From positions 3,286,001 through 3,350,000 of the forward strand of contig NZ_CP024903.1 of the NCBI RefSeq assembly GCF_003330765.1: a DNA stretch of 64,000 nt, written 5' to 3'. Below are positions 1 through 9,210 of this stretch, piece by piece; position 1 is the first letter of the stretch, and each line of letters starts with the position of its first letter. The translations under genes and the position numbers were made by a program. Below the pieces are notes generated by a model, which was not told the DNA's origin, made no database searches, and saw nothing but the letters and a program-made list of their open reading frames with translations. Source of the stretch: Burkholderia pyrrocinia (GTDB lineage Bacteria > Pseudomonadota > Gammaproteobacteria > Burkholderiales > Burkholderiaceae).

Positions 1-1004
1 CGGTGGCGCTTGCGCAACTGCACGTCGAGCAGCAGCGTCAGGCCGACGAAGCCGATCGCGAGCGCGGCCATCGCGGTGCCGATCGGAATCGCGCGGTCGT
101 ACCACGCGGCGTAGGTGTCCGCTTCCGACCGCGCGACCATGATGATGAGCGGCAGGTGGTCGAGGTGCCGGAACACGTACAGGCGCCGCACGCCGTCGAT
201 CGATGCGGTGTCGGCGAAGCTGCCTTCGCTGGCGGTCATGAAGTGCCGGAACGTGCTGGCGCGGCTGATGTTGCGGCCGACGATCGCCGGGTCGTACGGT
301 TCGCGCGCGAGCATCAGGCCGGTCGTGTTGATCAGCGCGATCGAGCCGCGATCGCCGAGCGACAGGCGCGAGAACAGGTTCTGGAAATATTCGAGCCGGA
401 TCGACATCACGGCGACGCCGCCGAACGACCCGTCGGGCCGCGTGATCCGCCGGCTGAGCGCGATGCTCGGCGAGCCGCCGCGCAGCCGCGAATGGTACGG
501 ATCGCTGACGTACAGGCCGACGTCGGGCCGGTCGCGGTGCACGATGAAGTACGGCTCGTTGCTGAAATTGGCCTTGCGCGGTACGTCGCTCAAGCCGTCG
601 ACCGCGATGTCGCCTTTCGCGTCGAGCACGTAGATGCCGCCGAGGTACTTGGCCGTCGTCGCGCGGTCGAACAGCACCTGGCGGCGCAGCGACATCGGCA
701 ACGCGATGACTGCCGGGTCGTTCTCGCCTTCGACGACGGCCTGCAGCGACAGCGAATAGATCTCGATGTTGCGCTCGATGTCCCACGACGCCATCAGCGC
801 GAGGTTCTGCTGCATGGCGCGCGCGCGGTCGCGTGCGTCGATGCGGCCTTCGTACAGCACGATCGTGCACAGGAGCAGCAGGAGCAGCGCGATCAGCAGG
901 CCGGCATAGAAGATCAGGTGCGGCAGCAGGAACCGGCGCAGATGAGCGGCGACACGGCTCGTCAGGCCGGATTCGCTGGGCATTGCGTAGTCGGTTTCTG
1001 CCAT
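1..1004 (-). CDS. Cache-domain membrane sensor, N-terminal part (runs off window)
   Basis: Reading leftward from ATG at 1004, the frame stays open to the window edge (334 codons). A hydrophobic segment at about residues 24-47 is followed by a roughly 250-residue extracytoplasmic region with the Cache-type pattern (SNEPYF, VSDPYHSRL, PSIALSRRI), then a second hydrophobic segment near residue 300. This is the input half of a periplasmic ligand sensor. In Burkholderia such N-termini usually precede GGDEF, histidine-kinase or methyl-accepting output domains; the output domain lies outside the window, so the signalling type is unknown. No strong Shine-Dalgarno sequence was seen and an in-frame ATG at 983 is an alternative start. 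Confidence 0.75.
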   Translation of the reverse strand, partial: MAETDYAMPSESGLTSRVAAHLRRFLLPHLIFYAGLLIALLLLLLCTIVLYEGRIDARDRARAMQQNLALMASWDIERNIEIYSLSLQAVVEGENDPAVIALPMSLRRQVLFDRATTAKYLGGIYVLDAKGDIAVDGLSDVPRKANFSNEPYFIVHRDRPDVGLYVSDPYHSRLRGGSPSIALSRRITRPDGSFGGVAVMSIRLEYFQNLFSRLSLGDRGSIALINTTGLMLAREPYDPAIVGRNISRASTFRHFMTASEGSFADTASIDGVRRLYVFRHLDHLPLIIMVARSEADTYAAWYDRAIPIGTAMAALAIGFVGLTLLLDVQLRKRH

Positions 1005-1573
1005 GGTCGGTGGATCGATGGGCATCGTCGCCAGGCGGCGGGCCGATGCGATTATTCGTATGACGTTTCTGCGGCGATCCGGTGCGTGGCTCTTCCGGCG
1101 CCACCCGCCCGTTCAGCAGAGAAAATGGACGCCGATTATCGGAAATCGCGGCCAGATATACCGGTAAATCATGTATTCATCGGCGACATCTGCCGTGATT
1201 CGACGATCCGACGAATCGGGCGGCGCGAATTCAAGCGAGTATAGCGCGCGCGTTCGCGTGCGCGGGAAATGTCGCGGCCCGTTGATCCGGATCAAATTAC
1301 GGTGAAATCCCGGGCTTGTGAATATCGGGCAGAGCGTTGTAGCGCAAGGCTTTGCGGCATGAAGGGAGACGGCGCGCGGTCGCCGATTTCGGCGGTTTAA
1401 CGGCGGGCGAACGGTGGGCGAACGCGAAAAGCGAAAGCGAGCGATATGCACCGATTATCCGTTTCAACGGTCGCGTGAACGCGAATATGAAAACGGGCGG
1501 CCGTGAGGGCCACCCGTTTCGTGAAGCCGGCATACGGGCTCCCGGCATGCGGGGCAAGCCCGCATGCGCATGC
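1005..1573. other. Intergenic region between glcB and the Cache sensor gene
   Basis: A 569-bp stretch downstream of glcB and upstream of the sensor gene. It holds the glcB terminator hairpin and presumably the sensor promoter. Composition is less GC-rich around 1130-1210. Open frames here have unusual, arginine-rich translations and no recognisable domain, so I call no gene. Confidence 0.6.
1491..1519 (-). terminator. Probable intrinsic terminator of the glcDEFGB operon
   Basis: Inverted repeat with 12-bp arms (AAACGGGCGGCC at 1491-1502 and GGCCACCCGTTT at 1508-1519, one mismatch) about 55 bp past the glcB stop. On the minus strand the hairpin is followed by TTTT. Confidence 0.75.
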
Positions 1574-3748
1574 TTACCCGCCGTGCTGTTGCGCCTTGAA
1601 CGCGAGCCGGAACCGGTGCAGCAGCGGTTCGGTATAGCCGCTCGGCTGCGACGTGCCCTGCAGCGCGAGCGCGCACGCGGCCTTGAACGCGGTCGACTGG
1701 TCGTAGCCGGGCGCCATCGGACGATAGTTCGGGTCGCCGGCGTTCTGCTGGTCGACGACGCGCGCCATCCGCTTGAACACGTCGAGCACGAATGCCTCGG
1801 TGATCACGCCGTGGCGCAGCCAGTTCGCGATGTGCTGGCTCGAAATGCGCAGCGTTGCGCGGTCTTCCATCAGGCCGACGTCGTGGATGTCGGGCACTTT
1901 CGAGCAGCCGACGCCCTGTTCGACCCAGCGCACGACGTAGCCGAGAATGCCCTGTGCGTTGTTCTCGACCTCGCTCCGGATCTCGTCTTCGCTCCATTCG
2001 GCACGCTCGACGACCGGCACGGTCAGCAGGCCTTCGAGCAGCGCGTCGCGTTCGCTCGCGTACGGCGTCTTCTCGAGTTCCTGCTGGACGGCCTGCACGT
2101 CGACGAGATGGTAGTGCAGCGCGTGCAGCGTCGCAGCGGTCGGCGACGGCACCCACGCGGTGTTCGCGCCGGCGCGCGGATGCGCGATCTTCTGCTCGAG
2201 CATCGCGTGCATCAGGTCCGGCATCGCCCACATGCCCTTGCCGATCTGTGCGCGGCCGCGCAGGCCGGCCGACAGGCCCGCGAGCACGTTGTTGCGCTCG
2301 TACGACGTGATCCATGCCGACGACTTCATGTCGCCCTTGCGGATCATCGGGCCCGCTTCCATCGCGCTGTGCATCTCGTCGCCGGTGCGGTCGAGGAAGC
2401 CGGTGTTGATGAACGCGACACGCGCGGCGGCTGCGGCGATGCACGCGGCGAGGTTCACGCTGGTGCGGCGCTCCTCGTCCATGATGCCCATCTTCAGCGT
2501 GTTGCGCGGCAGGCCGTACAGGTCCTCGATGCGCGCGAACAGCGTATCGGCGAATGCGACTTCGACCGGGCCGTGCATCTTCGGCTTCACGATGTAGATC
2601 GAGCCCGTGCGCGAGTTGCGCTTCGCCTTCAGGTCGTGCAGTGCGCACAGCGTCGTGACGACGCCGTCGAGGATCCCTTCCGGAATCTCGTTGCCGTCGC
2701 GGTCGAGCACCGCACCGTTGGTCATCAGGTGGCCGACGTTGCGCACGAACAGCAGCGAGCGGCCGTGCAGCGACAGCGTGCCGCCGTCGGGCGTCGTGTA
2801 GTCGCGGTCGGCGTTCAGGCGGCGCGTGAAGCTTTTGCCGCCCTTCGCGACTTCCTCGACCAGCGTGCCCTGCATCAGGCCGAGCCAGTTGCGGTAGAGC
2901 TGGACCTTGTCGTCGGCGTCGACCGCCGCGACCGAATCCTCGCAGTCGATGATCGTGCTGACCGCGGCTTCGAGCACGACGTCCTTCACGTTCGCGAGAT
3001 CGGTGCGGCCGATCGGCGTCGACGCATCGATCTGGATCTCGAGGTGCAGGCCGTTGTGCTTCAGCAGGATCGCGGACGGTGCATCCGCTGCGCCCTGGTA
3101 GCCGACGAACTGCGCCGGCTGCGCGAGATGCAACACACCCTGCGCGGCGTCGACGGCGAGCTGGCCGTCCTGCACGCGGTAGCGCAGCACGTCGCGGTGC
3201 GAGGCGCCCGCGAGCGGCGCCGCCATGTCGAGCACGTCGCGCGCGTAGTCGATCACGCGCTGGCCGCGCGTCGGGTTGTAGGTCGCGGTGCGTTCGGCGC
3301 CGCCGTCTTCGGGCAGCGCGTCGGTGCCGTACAGCGCGTCGTACAGGCTGCCCCAGCGTGCGTTCGTGGCGTTCAGCGCATAGCGTGCGTTCGACAGCGG
3401 CACCACGAGCTGCGGGCCGGCCTGCGCGGCGATCTCGCTGTCGACGTTCGCGGTGGCTGCCGCGACATTCGACGGTACCGGCACGAGGTAGCCGATCTGT
3501 TCGAGGAACGCGCGAAACGCGGCGTGGTCGCGCACGGGGCCGGGGTGCGCGCGGTGCCAGGTGTCGAGTTCATGCTGCAGGCGGTCGCGTTCCGCGAGCA
3601 GTTCGCGGTTGCGCGGCGCCAGGTCGTGCACCAGGGCGGAGAAACCGCTCCAGAATGCGGCCTTGTCGATGCCGGTGCCCGGCAGCGCTTCGTTTTCAAT
3701 GAACTGGCTCAGCGCTGGCGCGACTTGCAGTCCTGCTTGGTCGATCAT
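1574..3748 (-). CDS. glcB: Malate synthase G
   Basis: A 724-residue protein, the normal length for the G isoform (E. coli GlcB 723). It condenses glyoxylate with acetyl-CoA to malate in the cytoplasm, draining the glyoxylate made by glycolate oxidase. Family blocks seen in order include [49 protein letters not shown] and [12 protein letters not shown]; the last two carry the Glu and Asp expected to bind Mg2+. ATG at 3748 is preceded by a strong GGGAGG site. It is the last gene of glcDEFGB, 38 bp after glcG, with a terminator hairpin downstream. No sign of damage. Confidence 0.97.
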   Translation of the reverse strand: MIDQAGLQVAPALSQFIENEALPGTGIDKAAFWSGFSALVHDLAPRNRELLAERDRLQHELDTWHRAHPGPVRDHAAFRAFLEQIGYLVPVPSNVAAATANVDSEIAAQAGPQLVVPLSNARYALNATNARWGSLYDALYGTDALPEDGGAERTATYNPTRGQRVIDYARDVLDMAAPLAGASHRDVLRYRVQDGQLAVDAAQGVLHLAQPAQFVGYQGAADAPSAILLKHNGLHLEIQIDASTPIGRTDLANVKDVVLEAAVSTIIDCEDSVAAVDADDKVQLYRNWLGLMQGTLVEEVAKGGKSFTRRLNADRDYTTPDGGTLSLHGRSLLFVRNVGHLMTNGAVLDRDGNEIPEGILDGVVTTLCALHDLKAKRNSRTGSIYIVKPKMHGPVEVAFADTLFARIEDLYGLPRNTLKMGIMDEERRTSVNLAACIAAAAARVAFINTGFLDRTGDEMHSAMEAGPMIRKGDMKSSAWITSYERNNVLAGLSAGLRGRAQIGKGMWAMPDLMHAMLEQKIAHPRAGANTAWVPSPTAATLHALHYHLVDVQAVQQELEKTPYASERDALLEGLLTVPVVERAEWSEDEIRSEVENNAQGILGYVVRWVEQGVGCSKVPDIHDVGLMEDRATLRISSQHIANWLRHGVITEAFVLDVFKRMARVVDQQNAGDPNYRPMAPGYDQSTAFKAACALALQGTSQPSGYTEPLLHRFRLAFKAQQHGG

Positions 3749-3786
3749 CGTTAATCCTCCCGGGGAAAAATGCGCGCGCGGCTTGC

Positions 3787-4191
3787 TTATGCAACGACGC
3801 TTTGTGTGCCGGCGCGGGCAATCTGCGCGTCCTGCTCGGACTTTACGCCAGACACGCCGATCGCGCCCGCGATCCGGCCGCCGACCGTGACCGGCACGCC
3901 GCCTTCGAGCAACCCCGTCAGCGGCACGCTGAGAAACGCGGTGCGGCCGCCGTTGATCATATCCTCATACGCCTTCGTCTCGCGACGGCCGAGCGCCGCC
4001 GCGCGCGCCTTGTCCTGCGCGATGTATGCGCTGGCCGGCGATGCGCCGTTCAGCCGCGCGAACGCGAGCAGGTGGCCGCCGTCGTCGACGACGGCGATCG
4101 ACACGGCCCAGCCGTGGCGCTCCGCTTCCGCGCGGGCGGCGGCGAGCATCTGGTCGGCATCGGCGAGTTCGAGTTCGGGCTTCGTTTGCAT
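3787..4191 (-). CDS. glcG: GlcG/HbpS-family protein of the glycolate operon
   Basis: 134 residues of the GlcG/HbpS (DUF336) fold. The C-terminal part has the typical pattern ([19 protein letters not shown]). The family includes haem-binding HbpS, but the role of GlcG in glycolate use is unsettled. ATG at 4191 follows GGAGG. It lies 20 bp after glcF and 38 bp before glcB, the same place as in E. coli glcDEFGB, which supports the assignment. Confidence 0.93.
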   Translation of the reverse strand: MQTKPELELADADQMLAAARAEAERHGWAVSIAVVDDGGHLLAFARLNGASPASAYIAQDKARAAALGRRETKAYEDMINGGRTAFLSVPLTGLLEGGVPVTVGGRIAGAIGVSGVKSEQDAQIARAGTQSVVA

Positions 4192-4211
4192 GGCATTCCT
4201 CCGGAATCAGG

Positions 4212-5432
4212 TCAGTTGGCGCGCCGGTTGTCGACGAGCTCGATCCAGTGGCGCACGGGCGTGCGGCCCGCGCCGTTCAGGTGAGTCTGGCAGCCGACGT
4301 TGGCCGTGACAATCAGGTCCGGCCGCGCGGCTTCGAGCGCATCGAGCCGGTTGTCGCGCAGTTTGGCCGCGAGTTCGGGCTGCGTCAGCGAATACGTGCC
4401 GGCCGAGCCGCAGCACAGATGGCCGTCGGCGACATTCGTCAGATCGAAACCGAGCCGCGTCAGGATGCTTTCGACCGCGCCGCCGAGGCGCTGCGCGTGC
4501 TGCAGCGTGCACGGGCAGTGGACCGCCACGCGGCGTGGCGTCGCATCGGCCAGCGCGTCGAGCGGCTCGGCCGCGATCACCTCGGCGAGATCGCGCGCGA
4601 GCGCGCTGACGCGCCGCGCCTTCTCCGCATAGACGGGGTCGGAGCGCAGCAGATCACCGTATTCCTTGACGAATGCGCCGCAGCCGCTCGCCGTCAGCAC
4701 GATCGCTTCCGCGCCGGCCTCGATTGCGGGCCACCACGCGTCGATATTGCGGCGCGCACGGGCGAGGCCCGCGTCCTGCGCGTTCAGGTGATATTCGGTC
4801 GCGCCGCAGCAGCCGGCCTCGCGCGCCGGGCTCACGCTGATGCCGAGCCGGTCGAGCACGCGCGCGGCCGCCGCATTGGTGTTCGGCGACAGCGACGGCT
4901 GCACGCAGCCTTCGAGCATCAGCACGCGCCGCGCGTGGCGCACGGCCGGGCGCGGCGCGGCCGCGGGAACGGCGGCCGGAATCTTGTCCCGCAGCGTGCC
5001 GGGCAGCAGCGGGCGCAGTGCGCGGCCGGCCTTCAGCAACGCGGCGAACGTCGCCGGACGCGGCACGACGTGACGCAGCCCCGCGCGCAGCAGGCGCTCG
5101 CGCGCGGGCCGTTGCGCGCGCTTCTCGGCTTCCGCACGGCCGATGTCGAGCAGCGTGTGGTAGCGCACGCCGGACGGACAGGTCGTCTCGCAGTTGCGGC
5201 AGGTCAGGCAGCGGTCGAGATGCTGCTGCGTGCGCTCGCCGCACGGCTCGCCTTCGAGCAGTTGCTTGATCAGGTAGATGCGGCCGCGCGGCCCGTCGAG
5301 CTCGTTGCCGAGCACCTGGTAGGTCGGGCAGGTCGCATTGCAGAAGCCGCAGTGCACGCACGCGCGCAGGATCGCTTCCGCTTCGTCGGCCCGGGCGAGG
5401 GCCTTGCTTGCTTCGCTGAGATTGGTTTGCAT
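4212..5432 (-). CDS. glcF: Glycolate oxidase iron-sulfur subunit
   Basis: 406 residues. Two ferredoxin-type clusters are visible: C25-x2-C28-x2-C31-x3-C35P and C75-x2-C78-x2-C81-x3-C85P. The C-terminal half holds two cysteine-rich CCG domains (GCCGATEYHL and LCCGSAGTYS). GlcF passes electrons from the flavin subunits GlcD and GlcE toward the respiratory chain as glycolate is oxidised to glyoxylate. The gene starts 24 bp after the glcE stop, inside the operon. All expected ligands are present. Confidence 0.96.
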   Translation of the reverse strand: MQTNLSEASKALARADEAEAILRACVHCGFCNATCPTYQVLGNELDGPRGRIYLIKQLLEGEPCGERTQQHLDRCLTCRNCETTCPSGVRYHTLLDIGRAEAEKRAQRPARERLLRAGLRHVVPRPATFAALLKAGRALRPLLPGTLRDKIPAAVPAAAPRPAVRHARRVLMLEGCVQPSLSPNTNAAAARVLDRLGISVSPAREAGCCGATEYHLNAQDAGLARARRNIDAWWPAIEAGAEAIVLTASGCGAFVKEYGDLLRSDPVYAEKARRVSALARDLAEVIAAEPLDALADATPRRVAVHCPCTLQHAQRLGGAVESILTRLGFDLTNVADGHLCCGSAGTYSLTQPELAAKLRDNRLDALEAARPDLIVTANVGCQTHLNGAGRTPVRHWIELVDNRRAN

Positions 5433-5456
5433 CGGCGGGTCGGGGTCGGGTTCGCG

Positions 5457-6533
5457 TCAGAAGTCGGCGGTCAGGCGGCCGGGATTGAAAATCGCGTGCG
5501 GGTCGAGCTGCGCCTTGAGCTGCCGGTGCACGCGCAGCAGCGCGGGCGGCAGCGGCTGGAACGGCTCGCGCGTGGTGCCCTGCGTGAAGCAGGTCGCGTG
5601 GCCGCCCCATTGCGCGGCGAAGCGCTGCACGTCGGCCGGGGTCGCGTCGCTCTTCAGCCAGCGCTGCGCGCCGCCCCAGTCGGCAAGCAGCGTGCCGGGC
5701 AATGCGTCGAGCGGCGCGGCGGCCGGCACCGATACGCGCCACAGCGGGCGCGGATCGTCGAAGAACGGCAGCGCGAGATCGCGCAGCCGCGCCCAGAACG
5801 CGTGGTCGGTGCCGTTCATCCGGTCGCCGCCGATCGTGTCGCGCGCGGCCTTCACCGAGCCCTCGCCGCCTTCGAGCCGCACGCGCAGCACGCCGTCCGC
5901 ATGGCACGCGCCCGCGAGCGGCAGCCCCGTGCGCCGCCATGCGGCGACGCGCTGCACGGCTTCGCCCGCGGCGAGCGGCAACGCGAGATCGCACGTCGCG
6001 CGCGGCTTCGGCAGCACCTTCAGCGACACCTCGGTCACGACGCCGAGGCAGCCGAAACTGCCGGCGAGCAGCCGCGACACGTCGTAGCCCGCGACGTTCT
6101 TCATTACCTCGCCGCCGAAGCGCAGGTGCTTTGCGTGACCGGTGATCACGCGGCAGCCGAGCACGAAGTCGCGCACCGCGCCGGCCCACGGGCGGCGCGG
6201 CCCGGACAGCGCCGCCGCGAACATCCCGCCGACCGTTGCCGCGCCGCCGAACGACGGCGGCTCGCACGGCAGCATCTGGCCGGCTGCGTCGAGCATCGCT
6301 TCGAGATCGGCGAGCGGCGTGCCCGCGCGTGCGGTGACGACGAGTTCGGTCGGGTCGTACGCGACGATGCCGCGATGCGTGCGCACGTCGAGCGTGCGGC
6401 CTTCGACGGGGCGGCCGAGGAAGGCCTTCGTGCCGGCGCCGCGGATGTGCAGCGGCTGGCGGTCGTGGATCGCGGCGTCGACCTGTGCGACGAGCGCCGC
6501 GCTGGCGTCGATCGATTCGATTTCGCGTCGCAT
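5457..6533 (-). CDS. glcE: Glycolate oxidase FAD-binding subunit
   Basis: 358 residues, a short FAD-linked oxidase of the PCMH/type-4 family. The FAD-binding region contains PPSFGGAATVGGMFA and KNVAGYDVSRLLAGSFGCLG, and the C-terminus has the DPHAIFNPGRL signature. The ATG at 6533-6531 overlaps the glcD stop by one base (TGATG), so translation is probably coupled. A far longer upstream extension of the same frame runs through glcD and is not real. Confidence 0.95.
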   Translation of the reverse strand: MRREIESIDASAALVAQVDAAIHDRQPLHIRGAGTKAFLGRPVEGRTLDVRTHRGIVAYDPTELVVTARAGTPLADLEAMLDAAGQMLPCEPPSFGGAATVGGMFAAALSGPRRPWAGAVRDFVLGCRVITGHAKHLRFGGEVMKNVAGYDVSRLLAGSFGCLGVVTEVSLKVLPKPRATCDLALPLAAGEAVQRVAAWRRTGLPLAGACHADGVLRVRLEGGEGSVKAARDTIGGDRMNGTDHAFWARLRDLALPFFDDPRPLWRVSVPAAAPLDALPGTLLADWGGAQRWLKSDATPADVQRFAAQWGGHATCFTQGTTREPFQPLPPALLRVHRQLKAQLDPHAIFNPGRLTADF

Positions 6534-8032
6534 CAGAAGCGCTCCAGTTCGGGAAACGGCAGCTTGCCGTGATGAATGTGCATTGCGCCGAATTCGGCGC
6601 AGCGGTGCAGCGTCGGGATGTTCTTGCCGGGGTTGAGCAGGCCCTGCGGATCGAACGCGGCCTTCACCGCGTGGAAGAACGTGATTTCGTCGGCGTTGAA
6701 CTGCACGCACATCTGGTTGATCTTCTCGCGCCCGACACCGTGCTCGCCGGTGATGCTGCCGCCCGCCGCGACGCACAGCTCGAGGATCCTGCCGCCGAGC
6801 GCTTCCGCGCGGTCGAGCTCGCCGGGCCGGTTCGCGTCGAACAGGATCAGCGGATGCATGTTGCCGTCGCCCGCGTGGAATACGTTCGCGACGGGCAGCG
6901 CGTATTCGGCGGACAGCGCGGCGATTCCTTCGAGCACACGCGGCAGCTCGCGGCGCGGGATCGTGCCGTCCATGCAGTAGTAGTCGGGCGACATGCGGCC
7001 GACCGCCGGGAACGCGTTCTTGCGGCCGGCCCAGAAGCGCTGGCGCTCGGCTTCGTCGCGTGCGACGCGGATCTCCGTCGCGCCCGCGTCGCGCAGCAGC
7101 GCGGCGACGCGTTCGGCGTCCTCGTCGACGTCGCTTGCCGCGCCGTCGAGTTCGCACAGCAGGATCGCCTGCGCGTCGACCGGGTAGCCCGCGTGGATGA
7201 AATCCTCGGCCGCGCGGATCGCGAGGTTGTCCATCATCTCGAGGCCGCCGGGAATCACGCCCGCGCCGATGATCCGCGCGACCGCGGCGCCGGCCTCGGC
7301 GACGTCGTCGAAGCTCGCCATCAGCACCTTCACGCTCGGCGGTTTCGGCAGTAGCTTCACGGTCACTTCGGTGACGATGCCGAGCATGCCTTCGGAGCCC
7401 GTGAACAGCGCGAGCAGGTCGAAGCCGGGCGCATCGAGCGCATCGGCGCCGAGCGTGAGCGACTCGCCGTCGATCGTCAGGATCTCGACCTTCAGGATGT
7501 TGTGCACCGTGAGTCCGTACTTCAGGCAATGCACGCCGCCCGCGTTTTCGGCGACGTTGCCGCCGATCGAGCACGCGATCTGCGACGACGGATCGGGCGC
7601 GTAGTAGAGGCCGTACGGCGCGGCCGCCTGCGAGATCGCGAGGTTGCGCACGCCGGGCTGCACGCGCGCGATGCCGGCATCGGGGTCGATGTCGAGAATC
7701 CGGTTGAACTTCGCCATCACGAGCAGGATGCCTTTTTCGAGCGGCATCGCGCCACCCGACAGCCCCGTGCCCGCGCCGCGCGCGACGACCGGCACGCGAT
7801 GCGCGGCCGCGACGCGCAGCACCGCGCGCACCTGTTCGATCGTGTCGGGCAGCACGACCGCGAGCGGCACCGTGCGGTACGCGGCCAGCCCATCGCATTC
7901 GAACGGCTTGAGCGCCTCGGGTTCGTGCAGCACGTCGAGGCCGGGCGCCGCCGCGTGCAGCGCGGCGGCGAGCGTGGGGCGGTCGACGGTCGCCAGCGGG
8001 CCGTCGATCCGTTCGTCGTAGATGAAACTCAT
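6533..8032 (-). CDS. glcD: Glycolate oxidase catalytic flavoprotein subunit
   Basis: 499 residues, matching GlcD length. The N-terminal FAD-binding domain has ARGAGTGLSGGAMPLEKG near residue 85. The C-terminal domain carries NVFHAGDGNMHPL and GGSITGEHGVGREK, typical of D-2-hydroxyacid/glycolate dehydrogenases. It oxidises glycolate (and often D-lactate) to the 2-oxoacid. ATG at 8032 follows GGAG. It is the first gene of the operon and is divergent from glcC; the two TGGTCATACCA sites lie in the 218-bp gap. Confidence 0.96.
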   Translation of the reverse strand: MSFIYDERIDGPLATVDRPTLAAALHAAAPGLDVLHEPEALKPFECDGLAAYRTVPLAVVLPDTIEQVRAVLRVAAAHRVPVVARGAGTGLSGGAMPLEKGILLVMAKFNRILDIDPDAGIARVQPGVRNLAISQAAAPYGLYYAPDPSSQIACSIGGNVAENAGGVHCLKYGLTVHNILKVEILTIDGESLTLGADALDAPGFDLLALFTGSEGMLGIVTEVTVKLLPKPPSVKVLMASFDDVAEAGAAVARIIGAGVIPGGLEMMDNLAIRAAEDFIHAGYPVDAQAILLCELDGAASDVDEDAERVAALLRDAGATEIRVARDEAERQRFWAGRKNAFPAVGRMSPDYYCMDGTIPRRELPRVLEGIAALSAEYALPVANVFHAGDGNMHPLILFDANRPGELDRAEALGGRILELCVAAGGSITGEHGVGREKINQMCVQFNADEITFFHAVKAAFDPQGLLNPGKNIPTLHRCAEFGAMHIHHGKLPFPELERF

Positions 8033-8131
8033 CGGTCTGTCTCCACCATGAGGGCGGCCGCGCGATGCGCGACACGCCGGATGGACGCGATTCTTGGCGG
8101 GCCGCGTTTGCGTGTCCAGATGTCTTCAATG

Positions 8132-8142
8132 TGGTCATACCA
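8132..8142. promoter_or_regulatory. GlcC operator candidate 1
   Basis: TGGTCATACCA fits the FadR/GntR-subfamily pattern TGGT-N3-ACCA. It lies 100 bp upstream of the glcD start. An identical copy is found 106 bp further on. Confidence 0.7.
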
Positions 8143-8237
8143 GTTTCTGGAGTGGCATCGGAAAGCGGTTGCCTAAGAATCAATAAAACTCAATCAACAC
8201 AAGGCTTTGTGAGAAAATCGCCGAGATCCGTCCAAAG

Positions 8238-8248
8238 TGGTCATACCA
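8238..8248. promoter_or_regulatory. GlcC operator candidate 2, abutting glcC start
   Basis: Second exact TGGTCATACCA, ending two bases before the proposed glcC ATG at 8251. It occupies the place of the ribosome binding site, which suggests autorepression. Confidence 0.7.
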
Positions 8249-8250
8249 GT

Positions 8251-9021
8251 ATGGAAATGTCTGATCGAGAGGGGCCGGCGCGGCGCGTGGCCGATGTCGT
8301 CGCCGAGCGGATCGAGAAGCTGATCGTCGATGGCGTGCTGAAGGCCGGGCAGGCGCTGCCGTCCGAACGGAGGCTGACCGAGAAGCTCGGCGTGTCGCGC
8401 ACGGCCGTGCGCGAAGGGATGAAGCTGCTGCACGCGCGCGGGATCATCGACACGACGCACGGCAAGGGTTCGTTCGTCGCGAGCCTGACCCCGCAGCGCG
8501 AAATCACGCCGATGATGCATCTGCTCGGCTCGCAGCCGCGCACGCTGTACGACCTGTTCGAGGTGCGCGGGATGCTCGAGGCCGAGGCCGCGCGACTCGC
8601 CGCGCTGCGCGGCACGCCGGCGGATTTCATCCTGATCCGGCGTCGCTACGAGGAAATGACGGCGGCCGACGCGCAGGATCTCGATCCCGCCGCGCGCGCG
8701 AAGCTCGACCACGCGTTCCATCTCGCGATCTGCGAGGCGTCGCACAACCCCGTGCTCGTCAACACGCTGCAGTCGCTGACCGACCTGCTGCTCAGTTCGG
8801 TGTTCGCGTCGGTGAACAACCTCTATCATCGCGAGCCGCTGAAGAAGCAGATCGACCGCCAGCATGCGCGGCTCTACAACGCGGTTACGGGGCGGCTGCC
8901 CGACCAGGCGCGCAAGGCCGCGAGCGAACATATCCGCCAGTGCGTCGATTATCTGCGCGAGATCGAGCAGGAGGAGCAGCGGCTCGTGCGTTCGACGTTG
9001 CGGCTCGAAGGGTGGACGTGA
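8251..9021 (+). CDS. glcC: GntR/FadR-family regulator of the glycolate operon
   Basis: 256 residues from ATG 8251. It has an N-terminal winged helix (SERRLTEKLGVSRTAVREGM near residue 40) and an FCD effector domain in which metal-ligand-type residues appear (RGMLEAEAARLA, LDHAFHLAICEASHN). Family knowledge makes it a glycolate/glyoxylate-responsive regulator. It is divergent from glcD, and the two TGGTCATACCA sites support direct control of both genes. The frame is open back to 8065, but the extra 62 residues show no HTH-family similarity and would read through the operators. ATG 8257 is a further option. Confidence 0.88.
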   Translation: MEMSDREGPARRVADVVAERIEKLIVDGVLKAGQALPSERRLTEKLGVSRTAVREGMKLLHARGIIDTTHGKGSFVASLTPQREITPMMHLLGSQPRTLYDLFEVRGMLEAEAARLAALRGTPADFILIRRRYEEMTAADAQDLDPAARAKLDHAFHLAICEASHNPVLVNTLQSLTDLLLSSVFASVNNLYHREPLKKQIDRQHARLYNAVTGRLPDQARKAASEHIRQCVDYLREIEQEEQRLVRSTLRLEGWT

Positions 9022-9210
9022 GCGGGCGCCGGATCGCTCACGCGATGACGTATATCAAGCACGCTGCGGTGCCGGTGCGACGCCGCAATCGAATATGTCA
9101 CAATGTGATCCATTCGATGTCCGGCCCGTCATGGCCCGTGCACATGCGCGCAACACGCGCTGCGTGCCGCCGAGCGTGACGCGCCGCCGATCCTGATAGG
9201 AGGACGCTGC

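Noticed and set aside
1352..3754. 800-codon plus-strand frame opposite glcB
   Set aside because: Mirror of malate synthase G; no family features.
9022..9210. Gap between glcC and the nitronate monooxygenase gene considered for a small gene or RNA
   Set aside because: No convincing coding pattern, hairpin or RNA motif was seen.
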